NCBI GenBank assembly: GCA_013127575.1
Contig: CP053418.1
Coordinates: 3,906,001 to 3,970,000, forward strand
DNA: 64,000 nt
Direction: 5' to 3'
DNA from: Ramlibacter terrae
GTDB lineage: Bacteria > Pseudomonadota > Gammaproteobacteria > Burkholderiales > Burkholderiaceae_C
Part shown: in pieces, positions 32,681 to 43,883 of the stretch
How positions within the stretch are numbered: position 1 is the first letter of the stretch
Layout of the letters: each line of letters starts with the position of its first letter
Notes under the pieces: model-generated
Seen by the model: the letters and a program-made list of their open reading frames with translations, nothing else
Told to the model about the DNA's origin: nothing
Database searches by the model: none
Position numbers and translations under genes: made by a program

Positions 32681-34189
32681 TGCACGTCTCCCTGCAGCAT
32701 CGCGCCGGCTTCGTCGGCCACCGACTGCACGGCCGCGCGGAACACTTCGGCGCGGTGGCCGTAGTTGCGGAACATGTCGAAGCTGGCGCAGGCCGGCGAC
32801 ATCAGCACGGCGTCGCCGGCGTGCGCACGCTGGGTGGCCGCGCGCACGGCCTCTTCCATCGTCCCGGCTTCGAGCAGCGTGATGCCGGTGGGTTCCAGCA
32901 CGGCCCGGATGGCGGGCGCGTCGCGGCCGATCAGCACGGCGGCGCGCGCGTACCGCGCGACCGGACCGGCCAGCGGCGCGAACTCGGCCCTTGCCGTCGC
33001 CGCCGAGGATCACCACCAGTTTGCGCTCGGCGCCCGGGCCCTGCAGCGCGGCGACGGTGGCGCCGACGTTGGTGCCCTTGCTGTCGTCGAAGTATTCGAT
33101 CTCGTTGACGATGCCGACCGGCTCCACGCGGTGCGGCTCGCCGCGGTATTCGCGCAGGCCGTACAGCATCGGCGCCAGCTGGCAGCCGGCGGCCGTCGCC
33201 GCGGGGCCAGCGCGGCCAGCGCGTTGGTGGCGTTGTGGCGGCCGCGGATGCGCAGCGCGTCGGCGGGCATGAAGCGCTGCAGCGTGATCTCGACTTCCTC
33301 GTCCTTGCGGCGCTTCTCGGTTTCGTCGGCGTCGTGCGCGCGCACCAGCCAGGCCATGCCGTGCACGACTTCGAGTCCGTAGTCGCTCGGGCGCTGCGGC
33401 ATGCCGTCGCCGAAGGTGAGGTACGCGCGCTGCTCGTACTTGCCGCCCTTCAGGCGCACCGGCTCGGGCAGCATGCGCATCACCGCCGCATCGTCGCGGT
33501 TGAGGATCATCAGTCCGCGCGAACCGAAGATGCGGGACTTGGCGGCGGCGTAGGCCTGCATGGTGCCGTGCCAGTCCGGTGGTCCTGGCTGAGATTCAGC
33601 ACGGTGGCGGCGGTCGGCTCGAAATCCGTCACGCCTTCCAGCTGGAAGCTGGAGAGTTCCAGCACCCACACCTGCGGCAGCGCGCCGGCTTCGCGCTTGG
33701 CGGCCAGCGTGTCGAGCAGGCTCGGGCCGATGTTGCCGGCCATCGCCACGGTCTTGCCGCTGCGCTCGACGAGCTGCGCGGTCAGCGAGGTGACGGTGGT
33801 CTTGCCGTTGGTGCCGGTCACCGCCAGCAGCGCCGGCTGGTAGCCGTCGGCCGCCTTCAGTTCGGCCAGCGCGGCGACGAACAGGTCGAGTTCGGCGCGC
33901 ACCGGGATGCCGACCGCGGTGGCCGCGTCGGTGACGGGCGCCACCTGCGCCGGCGTCAGCCCGGGGCTGCGCAGCACCAGCCGCTGGCCGTCGGCCGGGG
34001 CGGCCTCGAACGGTCCCGCGACGAAGCGCGCCTGCGGCACCTGCTCGCGCAGCGTGGCGAGCTGCGGCGGCTCCTCGCGCGTGTCGGCGACCGTGACGGA
34101 CGCGCCCTGCCCCGCGCACCAGCGCGCCATGGCCGAGCCGGACGTGCCGCAGCCGAGCACCGGACGGGTTGGTCGCGCAGGTCCAGCAT
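32677..34189 (-). CDS. murD: UDP-N-acetylmuramoylalanine--D-glutamate ligase
   Basis: Adds D-Glu to the muramyl nucleotide. Landmarks: [14 protein letters not shown] at the start, the ATP loop [11 protein letters not shown], the ELSSFQLEG motif and the C-terminal [11 protein letters not shown] and [10 protein letters not shown]. About 504 residues. Four breaks, all CCWGG-like: 34161, 33583, about 33205 and 32985 (the last loses two bases). The ATG at 34189 overlaps the mraY stop; the TGA overlaps the ftsW GTG. Confidence 0.94.
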
Positions 34190-35366
34190 CACCGCAGCTT
34201 CAGCGAAGAAAGGCCGATCAGGCACAGCAGCATCGTGATGATCCAGAAGCGGATCACGACCTGCGTTTCCTTCCAGCCGGTTTTCTCGAAGTGGTGGTGC
34301 AGCGGCGCCATCAGCAGGATGCGCCGGCCCTCGCCGTACTTGCGCTTGGTGTACTTGAAGTACAGCACCTGCGCCATCACCGACAGCGCCTCCACCACGA
34401 AGATGCCGCCCATGATGGCCAGCACGATCTCCTGCCGCACGATCACGGCGATGGTGCCGAGCGCGCCGCCGAGCGCTAATGCGCCGACGTCGCCCATGAA
34501 CACCTGCGCCGGGTGCGCGTTGAACCAGAGGAAGGCCAGCCCCGCGCCCGCCATCGCGGCGCAGAAGATCAGCAACTCGCCGGTGCCGGGGATGTAGGGC
34601 AGCAGCAGGTACTTCGAAAAGACCGAGCTGCCGCTGACGTACGCGAACACGCCGAGCGCGGAGCCGACCATCACCACCGGCATGATCGCCAGGCCGTCGA
34701 GGCCGTCGGTGAGGTTCACCGCATTGCTGGCGCCGACGATCACGAGGTAGGTCATGATCATGAAGCCGAACACGCCGAGCGGGTAGCTGATCTCCTTGAA
34801 GAAGGGCAGCATCAGCCCGGTCTTGGGCGGCAGGTTGACGTTGAAGCCGGAGGCGACCCAGCTGAAGAACAGCTCCAGCACGCGCCAGTTGGAGTTCTCG
34901 GAAATCGCGAACACCGGGTAGAAGGCGGCGAGCAGGCCGATGATGGACTGCCACATGTACTTCTCGCGCGAGCGCATGCCCTCGGGGTCCTTGTTGACCA
35001 CCTTGCGCCAGTCGTCCACCCATCCGATCGCGCCGAAGCCCAGCGTGACGGCCAGCACCACCCACACGAAGCGGTTGCGCCAGTCGAACCACAGCAGCGT
35101 GGAGACCGCGATCGAGATCAGGATCAGCACGCCGCCCATGGTGGGCGTGCCGCTCTTCTTCAGGTGCGTCTGCAGGCCGTAGCCGCGCACCGGCTGGCCG
35201 ATCTTCAGTTCGGCCAGGCGCCGGATGACCCGGGGCCGAACAGGATGCCGATCAGCAGCGCCGTCATGGCGGCCATCACGGCGCGGAAGGTCAGGTACTG
35301 CACCACGCGCAGGTAGCCGTACTCCGGCCCCAGCGTCTGCAGCCATGCGGCGAGGCTAACGAGCAT
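34189..35366 (-). CDS. mraY: Phospho-MurNAc-pentapeptide transferase
   Basis: Membrane enzyme that makes lipid I. It starts [19 protein letters not shown] and has [10 protein letters not shown], the metal-binding Asp pair in [21 protein letters not shown] and [12 protein letters not shown]. About 392 residues with ten predicted spans. One break near 35233 within FGPRVIRR or FGPWVIRR (CCWGG read as CCGG). Its start lies inside the end of murF (11-base overlap). Confidence 0.95.
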
Positions 35367-36746
35367 CGGAGCCCTCCTTCTGTTGTTGTTGTGCGTGGGC
35401 CGTGATCGCCTCGACCACCCGTTCCATCTTCATGAAGCGCGATCCCTTGACGAGCACGCTTGCCGCCCGCGGCAGCGTCGCCAGCACGGCCGTGTTGAGC
35501 GCATCGATGTCGGCGAAATGCGTGCCCTGCATGCCGGCGGCCTGGTCGCCGAGCGTGAAGAGTTGTTCGATGCCGCGTTCGCGCGCATAGGCGCCGACCT
35601 CGGCGTGGAACGCCGGGCCCCGGTCGCCGACCTCGCCCATGTCGCCCAGCACCAGCACGCGCGGGCCGGGGAGTTCGGCCAGCACGTCGATGGCCGCGCG
35701 CGCTGAGTCGGGATTGGCGTTGTAGGTGTCGTCGACCAGCGTCAGCGACCGGCCACCGAGTTGGACGCCCAGCGCGCGCGAGCGGCCCTTGACCGGCTCG
35801 AAAGCCTCCAGGCCGCGGACGACCGCTTCGGCCGGCGCACCGGCGGCGAGGGCGCACGCGGCCGCCGCCAGCGCGTTGCGCACGTTGTGGCGGCCGGCGA
35901 TATGGAGCCGGAAGCACAGGCGGCCGGCGCGCGTGTTCGCGTCCACCGACCAGTGCCCCTCGGCTTGCCATTCAGACCCGGCCAAACCGATGTCGGCGCC
36001 GCCCGCGGCGTCGCCGAAAACCAGGATGGGATGGCTGCCGGCGAGTTCGCGCCACAGCCCGGTGAATTCGTCCTGCGCGGGGAACACGCAGGTGCCGCCG
36101 GCGGCCACCGCCTGCAGCACGCTGCCGTTCTCGCGCGCCACCGCTTCCACGGTGGCCATGAACTCCTGGTGCTCGCGCTGCGCGTTGTTCACCACCGCCA
36201 CGGTGGGCTGCGCGATGCCGGCCGGGTAGGCGATCTCGCCCGGGTGGTTCATGCCCAGTTCGACCACGGCGACGCGGTGATCGGCGCGCAGGCGCAGCAG
36301 CGTCAGGGGCAGGCCGATGTCGTTGTTCAGGTTGCCCTGCGTCGAGAGGTGGTGGTCCGGCTGCCACGCACGCAGGATCGAAGCGATCATCTGCGTGACG
36401 GTGGTCTTGCCGTTGCTGCCGGTCACCGCGATCAGCGGCAGCTGGAACTGGCCACGCCAGGCGGCGGCGAGCTGGCCCAGCGCCAGCTTCGTGTCTTCCA
36501 CTTCCAGCCCGTTGACGCCCGCGGGGATCTTGCCGGCGTGCGCGAGCACCGCGGTCGCGCCCTCGCCGACAGCGTCCGCGATGAAGTCATTCGCGTCGAA
36601 GCGCTCGCCCTTGAGCGCCACGAACAGGTCGCCTGCCTGCAGCGTGCGGGTGTCGGTGTGCACGCGCGCGATGGCGGTCTGCGGATCGCCGCGCAGCACG
36701 GAGCCGCGCAGCCATTGGTGGGCTGGCCCAAAGTCATCATCGTCAT
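35356..36746 (-). CDS. murF: UDP-MurNAc-tripeptide--D-Ala-D-Ala ligase
   Basis: Adds D-Ala-D-Ala to complete the pentapeptide. ATP loop [24 protein letters not shown], and [10 protein letters not shown] are present. About 463 residues. The start is taken as the ATG at 36746 (MTMMTLGQ), overlapping the murE stop. As printed, an open frame runs back to 36801, but that part is the end of murE: two lost bases (36749 and 36727, both CCWGG) cancel and hide the real junction. Confidence 0.93.
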
Positions 36747-38199
36747 GCCCGGCCTCCAGCGCCGCCCGTGCGTGCGCCTGGTCGGAGAACGGGTGCTTCA
36801 CGCCCGCGATCTCTGGTAGTCCTCGTGTCCCTTGCCGGCGACCAGGATCACGTCCTCGGCGGCGGCGGAAGCGATCGCCTGCGCGATGGCGCGGGCGCGG
36901 TCGGCCTGCACTTCAGCGGCGTCGCGCGCCGTGAAGCCTTGCAGCACTGGTCGATGATGGCCTGCGGCGACTCGCTGCGGGGGTTGTCGCTGGTCACCAC
37001 CACGCGGTCGGCGTGCAGTTCGGCCATCGCGGCCATCAGCGGACGCTTGACGGGGTCGCGGCCGCCACAGCCGAAGACACACCACAGCTGGCCGCCGCGC
37101 TGCTGCGCGAGCGGGCGCAGCGCCTGCAGGCCCTTGTCGAGTGCGTCGGGCGTGTGCGCGTAATCCACGGCCACCAGCGGCTGGCCGGCGACGGCAAGGC
37201 GCTCCATGCGGCCCGGCACCGGCAGCAGGTCGGTGCAGGCGGCGACGGCCTCGCGCAGCGGCACGCCCAGCGCGCGCATCATGCCCAGCGCGCCGAGCAG
37301 GTTCGAAACGTTGTACTGGCCGATCAGTTGCGTGCGCAACGGATGGCGCTCGGCGCCTTCGGCCACCGTGAAGCGCAGCCCGCCGTCTTCGTAGCCGATG
37401 TCCAGCGCACGCAGGCGCGCATCCCGCTCGCAGGACACGGACCACACGTCGAGCTTGCCTTCGAGCTCGGCGCGCAGCACCTCGCCCTTGGGATCGTCCA
37501 TGTTCAGCACGGCCGCCTGCAGGCCGGCCCAGCGGAACAGCGCCGCCTTGGCGTCCCAGTACGCCTCCATCGAGCCGTGGTAATCCGGGTGGTCCTGCGT
37601 GAAGTTGGTGAAGCCCGCCACCCGCACGTGCGTGCCGGCCATGCGGCGTTCCACGATGCCGATCGACGACGCCTCGATCGCGCACGCCTTCAGGCCTTCG
37701 TCGAGGAAGCGGCGGAAGTGGCGCTGCATCAGCACCGGATCGGGCGTCGTCAGGCCGGTGGTTTCGACGTGCGGCGGACGGCCGACGCCGAGCGTGCCCA
37801 CCAGGCCGCAAGGCATGCCGACGTTCGCCAGCGCCTGCGCCAGCCACCACGCCGTGGAGGTCTTGCCATTGGTGCCGGTGATCGCGAGCACGTCCAGCGT
37901 GCGGCTCGGCTCGCCGTAGAACAGCGCGCCGATGTCGCCGGTGGCGGCCTTCAGGCCGGCGTACGCGGCGACGGCATCGCCCGTGAAGCCGAACGCTTCG
38001 CTGCCCGCCTGTTCGACCGGGCAGGCCACGGCGCCTTGCCGCAGCGCCTGCGGCACGACTTGCGGCCGTCGGTGGCGGCGCCGGGCCAGGCGATGAAGCC
38101 CTGCGCAGCGTCGACCTTGCGGCTGTCGCACTGCAGGTCGCCGGCGCCGCGCGCGCGCAGCCATTCCACCGCTTCGGCGGGCGTGCGGAGGACGCGCAT
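36743..38199 (-). CDS. murE: UDP-MurNAc-L-Ala-D-Glu--meso-DAP ligase
   Basis: Adds the third residue. ATP loop [11 protein letters not shown]; the DNPRSE motif (read SDNPRSES) that binds meso-diaminopimelate, as expected for a Gram-negative; GKGHEDYQ near the end. About 486 residues. Breaks at 38062, 36948 (CCAGG read as CCAG), 36812 (same) and 36749. The ATG at 38199 overlaps the ftsI TGA by one base. The DAP supply matches dapF elsewhere in the window. Confidence 0.93.
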
Positions 38200-39945
38200 C
38201 AGAACGACTCCTCCACCGGCTGCACCACGATCTGCGGCTTGACGCTCATGTCGGGCTGCACGCTCATGAGGCGCAGCGTCTGCTGCACCACTTCGCTGAA
38301 CACCGGGCCGGCGACCGTGCCGCCGTAGTAGGCGCCCGCGCTCGGCTCGTCGATCATCACGGCCACCACGATGCGCGGCTTGTCGATGGGCGCCATGCCG
38401 GTGAACCACGAACGGTACTTGCCCGACGCGTAGCTCTTGCCCACCTGCTTGCGCGCGGTGCCCGACTTGCCGCCGACCGAGTAGCCCACCGTCTGCGCCT
38501 TCTGGCCGGTGCCGCCGGGGCCCGCCGCCAGCCACAGCATGTGGCGCACCTGCTTGGCGTGCTCCTCCGAGAACACCTTCGTGCCCGCGACCGGTTCGCT
38601 GCTCTTGAGGATCGTCGTGGGAATGATGTTGCCGTCGTGCGCGAAGGCGGTGTACGAACGCGCCATCTGGAACAGCGACGCCGACAGGCCGTAGCCGTAC
38701 GACATGGTTGCCTGCTCCACCGGCTTCCAGGGTCTTCCACGCGCGCAGCCGGCCCGGCACCGCGCCCGGGAAGGCGATCTGCGGCTTCTGGCCGTAGCCC
38801 AGCGCCGTGAAGGTCTCCCACATCTCCTGCGGGCTCATCTTCTGCGCGATCTTGAGCGCGCCGACGTTGCTCGATTTCTGGATGACGCCGTTCACGTCGA
38901 GCACGCCGTAGTTGTGCGTGTCGTTGATCGTGAAGCCGCCCATCGCATAGCGGCCGGGTGACGTGTCGATGATCGTGTTGGCGCGCACGCGGCCGAGCTC
39001 CATCGCGGCGGCGACGGTGATCGGCTTCATGGTCGAACCGGGCTCGAAGGTGTCGGTGAGCGCGCGGTTGCGCAGCTGCTCGCCCGACAGGTTCTGCCGC
39101 TTGTTCGGGTTGTAGCTCGGGTAGTTGGCGGGGCCAGCACTTCGCCGGTGGTCGTGTCCAGCACCACGACGCTGCCCGCCCCGGCCTTGTTGGCGATCAC
39201 GGCGTCGCGCAGCTTCTGGTAGGCGAAGAACTGCACCTTGCTGTCGATGGACAGGGTCAGGTCGCGGCCGTCCACCGGCGGCACCTGTTCGACCACGTCC
39301 TCCACGATGCGGCCGAGGCGGTCCTTGATCACGCGGCGCGATCCGCTGCGGCCGCCCAGGTCCTTGTTGAAGGCGAGCTCCACGCCCCCTCGGCCGTTGT
39401 CTTCCACGTTGGTGAAGCCGACCACGTGCGCGGCCGCTTCGCCCTCGGGATACTGGCGGCGGTATTCCTTGCGCTGGTAGATGCCCTTGAGGTCGAGCGC
39501 GGCCACCTGCCTGGCGACGCTCTCGTCGACTGGCGCTTGAGCCACACGAAGCTGCGGTCCTGGTCCTCGAGCTTCTTCGCCAGGTCGGCCGGCGTCATCT
39601 CCAGCAGCTTCGCCAGCTGCGCCAGCTTCTTCGGCTCGCGCTCGACGTCTTCCGGGATGGCCCAGATGCTGGGCACGGGCACGCTGCTGGCCAGCAGCAG
39701 GCCGTTGCGGTCGAAGATGCGGCCGCGGTTGGCGGGCAGCTCCAGCGTGCGGGCGAAGCGCACCTCGCCCTGCTTGCGGTAGAACTCGTTGCCGAACACC
39801 TGCACCCGGGAGGCGCGGCCGGCCGGGCCCGGGAAGGCGAGCGCGATGCCGGCCACGATGAACTTGCTGCGCCACACCGGCGTGCGGCTGGCCAGCAGCG
39901 GGCTCGTGGTGTAGGCGACGGCGCGCGGGGCGGACGGCGCGTCAT
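38199..39945 (-). CDS. ftsI: Septal transpeptidase FtsI (PBP3)
   Basis: Crosslinks septal peptidoglycan. A short cytoplasmic N-terminus and one membrane helix precede the PBP dimerisation domain (RGRIFDRNG) and the transpeptidase with active-site GSTMKP, SSN and KSGTA motifs. About 582 residues. Breaks near 39925, 39530 (CCAGG), 39135 (CCTGG) and 38735 (CCTGG with an extra C). In the membrane helix two CCCGG triplet pairs give Pro where CCTGG would give Leu, so residues there should not be trusted. The ATG overlaps the ftsL stop. Confidence 0.94.
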
Positions 39946-40231
39946 TTGGCGGCTCCGCCGGCCACGCCTTGCAGCGTGACGTACTGGGTGATGGCGGGCG
40001 TCGCCGCGCGCATCTGCAGCTGGTCGCGCGCCAGCTTCTCCACGCGCGCCGGCGTGGCCTGCGCGCGCTTTTCCACCTGCAGGCGCTCGTTCTCGGTCTC
40101 GAGCTTGCGGAACTCGCTCTGCGCCTTCTCGATCTCGGTGTAGAGGCGGCGCGACTCGTACTGCACCTGCACCGGTACAGCGCGCTGGCGATCAGCGCGA
40201 CGAGCAGGAAGATGTTGAGGCGGGTCATCAT
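39942..40231 (-). CDS. ftsL: Cell division protein FtsL
   Basis: Small bitopic divisome protein of about 96 residues, which forms a coiled coil with FtsB. A membrane helix ([19 protein letters not shown]) is followed by a heptad-rich coiled coil ([21 protein letters not shown]). One break at 40173 (CCTGG read as CCGG). Two adjacent ATGs (40231, 40228) are possible; the first overlaps the rsmH TGA. Confidence 0.92.
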
Positions 40232-41143
40232 GCCGGCACCCCGGTGCGTTCGGCCACGCGCATGATCGCGCTGCGCGAACGCGGGTTGCCGCGCACTTCC
40301 GCTTCGCTGGGCTTCACCCGCTCCAGCGCCTTCAGCCGCATCGGCTTCGGCGCGGCGAAGGGCGCGCGGCGGTCCACCTCGTCGCGCGAGTGCTTGGCGA
40401 TGAACTGCTTGACGATGCGATCTTCCAGCGAGTGGAAGGCGATCACCACCAGGCGGCCTTGGGGTTGCAGCACGTGCAGGCTCGCCTCTAGCGCCTGTTG
40501 CAGCTCTTCAAGCTCGGCGTTGACGAAAATCCGAAGAGCCTGAAATGTGCGCGTTGCAGGGTCTGGCCCTGCTCGCGGGTTTTGACCGTACGAGCCACGA
40601 GCTCGGCCAGTTCGGCGGTGGTTGCAAGAGGGCCCCGTTCCTGTCGCCGAGCTGCAATCGCCTTTGCAACCTGAAAAGCAAACCGTTCTTCGCCATAGTC
40701 ACGGATCACCTCCGTCATCTGCTCCACCGTGGCGGTGGCCAAAAACTCCGCCGCGCTCTGCCCGCGCGTGGGGTCCATGCGCATGTCCAGCGGTCCGTCG
40801 TTGCGGAAGGAGAAACCGCGTTCCGGGTTGTCGATCTGCGGCGAGCTCACGCCGATGTCCAGCAGCAGCCCCGTGACGCTCGCCGCCGGCAGTTCGCCGA
40901 GCGAGGAGAACCCCGGTGCCGGATGGAGAAGCGCTGGTCGTCGATCGCATTGGCGACCGCCACGGCTTCCGGGTCCTTGTCGAAGGCGATCAGCCGGCCG
41001 ACCTCGTCGAGCCGCGAGAGGATCAGGCGCGAGTGCCCGCCGCGCCCGAAGGTCGCGTCGACATAAGTTCCATCCGGCTTGGTGACGAGCGCTTCGACTG
41101 CTTCGTTCAACAAGACGGTGGTGTGTTGCCATGTGCCTGCCAC
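40228..41143 (-). CDS. rsmH: 16S rRNA m4C1402 methyltransferase RsmH
   Basis: SAM-dependent methyltransferase acting on the decoding site of 16S rRNA. Start [23 protein letters not shown] loop [30 protein letters not shown] and the end block [12 protein letters not shown]. About 305 residues. Breaks at 40915 (CCWGG read as CCGG) and 40560 (CCAGG read as CCAG). It lies ten bases after mraZ. Confidence 0.94.
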
Positions 41144-41152
41144 CGCCCGCCT

Positions 41153-41582
41153 TCAGAAAGAAAAGTCCTGGAAGGCCTCGGGCATCCCGCCCCGCATGGC
41201 CTCGGCCTCCTTGGCCTCGTAGGTCGCCTTGTCCCACAGCTCGAAGTGATTGCCCATTCCGAGCAGCATCGTGTCCTTCGCAATCCCGGCCGCCGCGCGC
41301 AGTTCCGGCGACACCAGCACGCGGCCGGTGCCGTCGAGCTCCACGTCCATGGCGTTGCCCGGGAAGATTCTCTTCCACCACTGCGCGTCCATGGGGAGCG
41401 CGGCGATGCGTTCACGAAACTTTTCCCACTCGGGGCGGGGGAACACCATCAGGCAGCCGTGCGGGTGCTTGGTGATCGTCAGCTGGTTGCCGGCCGTGGC
41501 GGCCAGCACGTCGCGATGCCGGGTCGGCATGGACAGCCGCCCCTTGGCATCGAGACTCAGCGATGACGCGCCCCTGGAACAC
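41153..41582 (-). CDS. mraZ: Transcriptional regulator MraZ
   Basis: First gene of the dcw cluster and its repressor in E. coli. Two AbrB-like SpoVT repeats: [17 protein letters not shown] and [16 protein letters not shown]. About 142 residues. Start GTG at 41582 reading MFQGASSLSL; a spurious G in CCAGG(G) at about 41575 throws the frame, so the printed open frame instead extends upstream to 41644. The GTG reading is preferred because it gives the family N-terminus. Confidence 0.9.
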
Positions 41583-41661
41583 CCGTGTTTGCCTTTGCAG
41601 TGAACAACCGGCAATCGGTGGGCGGCCCAGCCGCTTTCCACCACTTAATTGCACTTTTTGC

Positions 41662-41689
41662 ACTGTAGCAGGAAAACTCAGCGGCGCAA
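41662..41689 (-). promoter_or_regulatory. Candidate promoter of the dcw cluster
   Basis: A sigma70-like pair on the minus strand: TTGCGC (41689-41684), 16-base spacer, TACAGT (41667-41662), with an extended TGC before the -10. It would start transcription near 41655, about 73 bases before the mraZ GTG. The leader contains GTGGTGGAAAGCGGCTGGG, which resembles the spaced TGGG repeats bound by MraZ but with an 11-base period and imperfect match. Both are inference from pattern. Confidence 0.4.
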
Positions 41690-41733
41690 TACCGAGGTGG
41701 TAATTTTTGGCAATGAAATCAAGGACTTAGCGC

Positions 41734-41804
41734 GGTTTTCGCAGGCAGGACGGCAGCGAAAACCGTTCTAAAGCAAGCACTTACGCTGGGCTGTGAAAGT
41801 GCTT
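41734..41804. repeat. Two consecutive inverted repeats between hslU and mraZ
   Basis: GGTTTTCGC (41734-41742) pairs with GCGAAAACC (41756-41764) across 13 bases, and AAGCACTT (41775-41782) pairs with AAGTGCTT (41797-41804) across 14 bases. Both lie after the hslU stop and before the candidate dcw promoter. They may form the hslU terminator, though no clear T-run follows, or be operator sites. The rest of the 243-base gap shows only the promoter-like pair at 41662-41689. Confidence 0.5.
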
Positions 41805-41825
41805 TCGCAGGCTCAGGCGCAAGCG

Positions 41826-43132
41826 TCAGAGGATGTAGCGCGAAAGGTCCTCATTACGGCTGAGTTGCGCCAGCCTCACATCGACATAGGCGCCGTCGAT
41901 GGTGACGGTCTGGCCCTCGAGCTTCGCCGCGTCGTAGCTCACCTCGTCGAGCAACCGCTCCATCACCGTGGAGAGCCGGCGGGCGCCGATGTTCTCGGTC
42001 CGCTCGTTCACGTCGTAGGCGATCTGGGCCAGCCGCGTCACGCCCTCGGGAGTGAAGGCGAGAGGTCACGCCTTCAGTGGCCAGCAGCGCCTCGTACTGC
42101 TTGACCAGCGACGCATGCGTGCTGGTCAGGATCGCCTCGAAGTCCTGCACCGACAGCGACTGCAGCTCCACGCGGATCGGGAAGCGGCCCTGCAGTTCGG
42201 GGATCAGGTCGCTGGGCTTCGCCGGGTGGAACGCGCCGCTGGCGATGAACAGGATGTGGTCGGTGCGGATCGGCCCGTACTTGGTGGTGACCGTCGTGCC
42301 TTCCACCAGCGGCAGCAGGTCGCGCTGCACGCCCTGCCGCGACACCTCGGCGCCCGAGCCTTCGGCGCGCGAGGTCACCTTGTCGATCTCGTCGATGAAG
42401 ACGATCCCGTTCTGCTCCGCGTTGGCCACCGCACGGGCGCGGATCTCTTCCTCGTTGACGAGGTTCGCGGCTTCCTCTTCGACCAGCAGCTTCATCGCCT
42501 CGGCGATCTTCAGCTTGCGCGTCTTGCGCCGCACGCCGCCGATCTGGCTGAACATGCCGCGCAATTGCTCGGTCATTTCCTCCATGCCGGGCGGGCTCAT
42601 GATCTCCACCTGCGGCTTGGCATCGGCGACGTCGATCTCGATGTCCTTGTCGTCGAGTTCGCCCTGCCGCAGCTTCTTGCGGAACACCTGGCGCGCGGTG
42701 TTGTCCGTCGCCGGCTCTTCGCCGCGCGCGACCGGGATCAGCACGTTCAGGATGCGGTCTTCCGCCGCGTCTTCGGCGCGCGTGCGCACCTTGCGCATCT
42801 CGGTGGTGCGGGTCTGCTTCACGGCCATCTCGGCCAAGTCGCGGATGATCGAATCGACGTCCTTGCCGACGTAGCCCACTTCGGTGAACTTGGTCGCTTC
42901 GACCTTGATGAAGGGCGCGTCCGCAAGCTTGGCCAGGCGGCGGGCGATCTCGGTCTTGCCGACGCCGGTCGGCCCGATCATCAGGATGTTCTTGGGCGTG
43001 ATCTCGTGGCGCAGCTTCTCGTCGACCTGCTGGCGGCGCCAGCGGTTGCGCAACGCGATGGCCACGGCGCGCTTGGCGTCGGCCTGCCCGACGATGTGCC
43101 GATCGAGTTCAGAGACGATTTCTGGGGGTCAT
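41826..43132 (-). CDS. hslU: ATP-dependent protease ATPase subunit HslU
   Basis: AAA+ unfoldase of the HslUV protease. Walker [15 protein letters not shown], the pore motif GYVGKD, Walker B FIDEIDKV, sensor RFPIRVEL, and the C-terminal tail (LSRYIL) that docks into HslV. About 437 residues. Breaks near 43115 (start region, CCAGG read as CCAG plus a lost C) and 42060. The ATG at 43132 was chosen since it restores MTPQEIVSELD after repair. It follows hslV across a gap holding repeat copy 2. Confidence 0.93.
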
Positions 43133-43165
43133 GGAGGACATGGGGGTCGCGAATTCGGGTTCAGG

Positions 43166-43255
43166 AACGCAGAGGGCGCAGAGGAGGCGCAGAAATCGCA
43201 AAAGGATTCAGGAAGTTTTCTGCGCTTTCTGCGGACACTTTGCGCCCTCTGCGTT
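43166..43255. repeat. Long palindromic repeat built on CGCAGAG units, copy 2
   Basis: Arms starting AACGCAGAGGGCGCAGAGG (43166) and ending in the complementary CTCTGCGTT (43255), with internal CGCAGAAATCGCA/TGCGCTTTCTGCG units. It sits between hslV and hslU, inside what is normally one operon, and closely resembles the element at 24418-24512. Confidence 0.8.
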
Positions 43256-43280
43256 CAAAGGTTTCAAACGGCACGGGTTG

Positions 43281-43831
43281 CTACTCCAGCACCTCGATCG
43301 TGTGGTTCATGTTGGTGTAGATGCAAAGTTCGCCGGCGATCTCCAGCGACTTCTTGACGATGTCGCGCGCGGGCAGTTCGGTGTTGTCCAGCAGCGCCTT
43401 GGCCGAGGCCTGCGCATAGCCGCCGCCCGAGCCGATGGCGATGATGCCGTGCTCGGGTTCGAGCACGTCGCCGTTGCCGGTGATGATCAGCGAGGCGTCT
43501 CGGTCGGCCACGGCCAGCATGGCTTCGAGCTTGCGCAGCACGCGGTCGGTGCGCCAGTCCTTGGTGAGTTCGATCGCCGCGCGCACCGGTGGCCCCGGTG
43601 CTTCTCGAGCTTGCCCTCGAAGCGCTCGAACAGCGTGAAGGCGTCGGCGGTGGCGCCGGCGAAGCCCGCGATCACCTTGTCGTGGTAGAGCTTGCGCACC
43701 TTGCGGGCCGTGCCCTTGACGACGATGTTGCCCGGGGTGACTTGCCCGTCGCCGCCGATCGCTACCTGCCAGCGGCCGTCGGGCGTCTTGCGCCGCACGC
43801 TGACGATGGTCGTGCCGTGAAATTGTTCCAT
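43281..43831 (-). CDS. hslV: ATP-dependent protease peptidase subunit HslV
   Basis: Proteasome-like threonine peptidase. The precursor MEQFHG is cut to expose the catalytic Thr of [14 protein letters not shown], the [15 protein letters not shown] block and [14 protein letters not shown] are conserved. About 182 residues. One break near 43590: CACCAGG and CACCTGG are both read with CCGG, the second losing a base. It lies 148 bases upstream of hslU, further than usual because of the inserted repeat. Confidence 0.93.
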
Positions 43832-43883
43832 AGCCCCGGCAGCTTGGGGCGGGCGCGGGGAAATGCAACCCGCGGGCGCGGGT

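Noticed and set aside
35356..36801. murF starting at the GTG at 36801
   Set aside because: That segment translates as the end of MurE (GVKHPFSDQ) and results from two compensating base losses.
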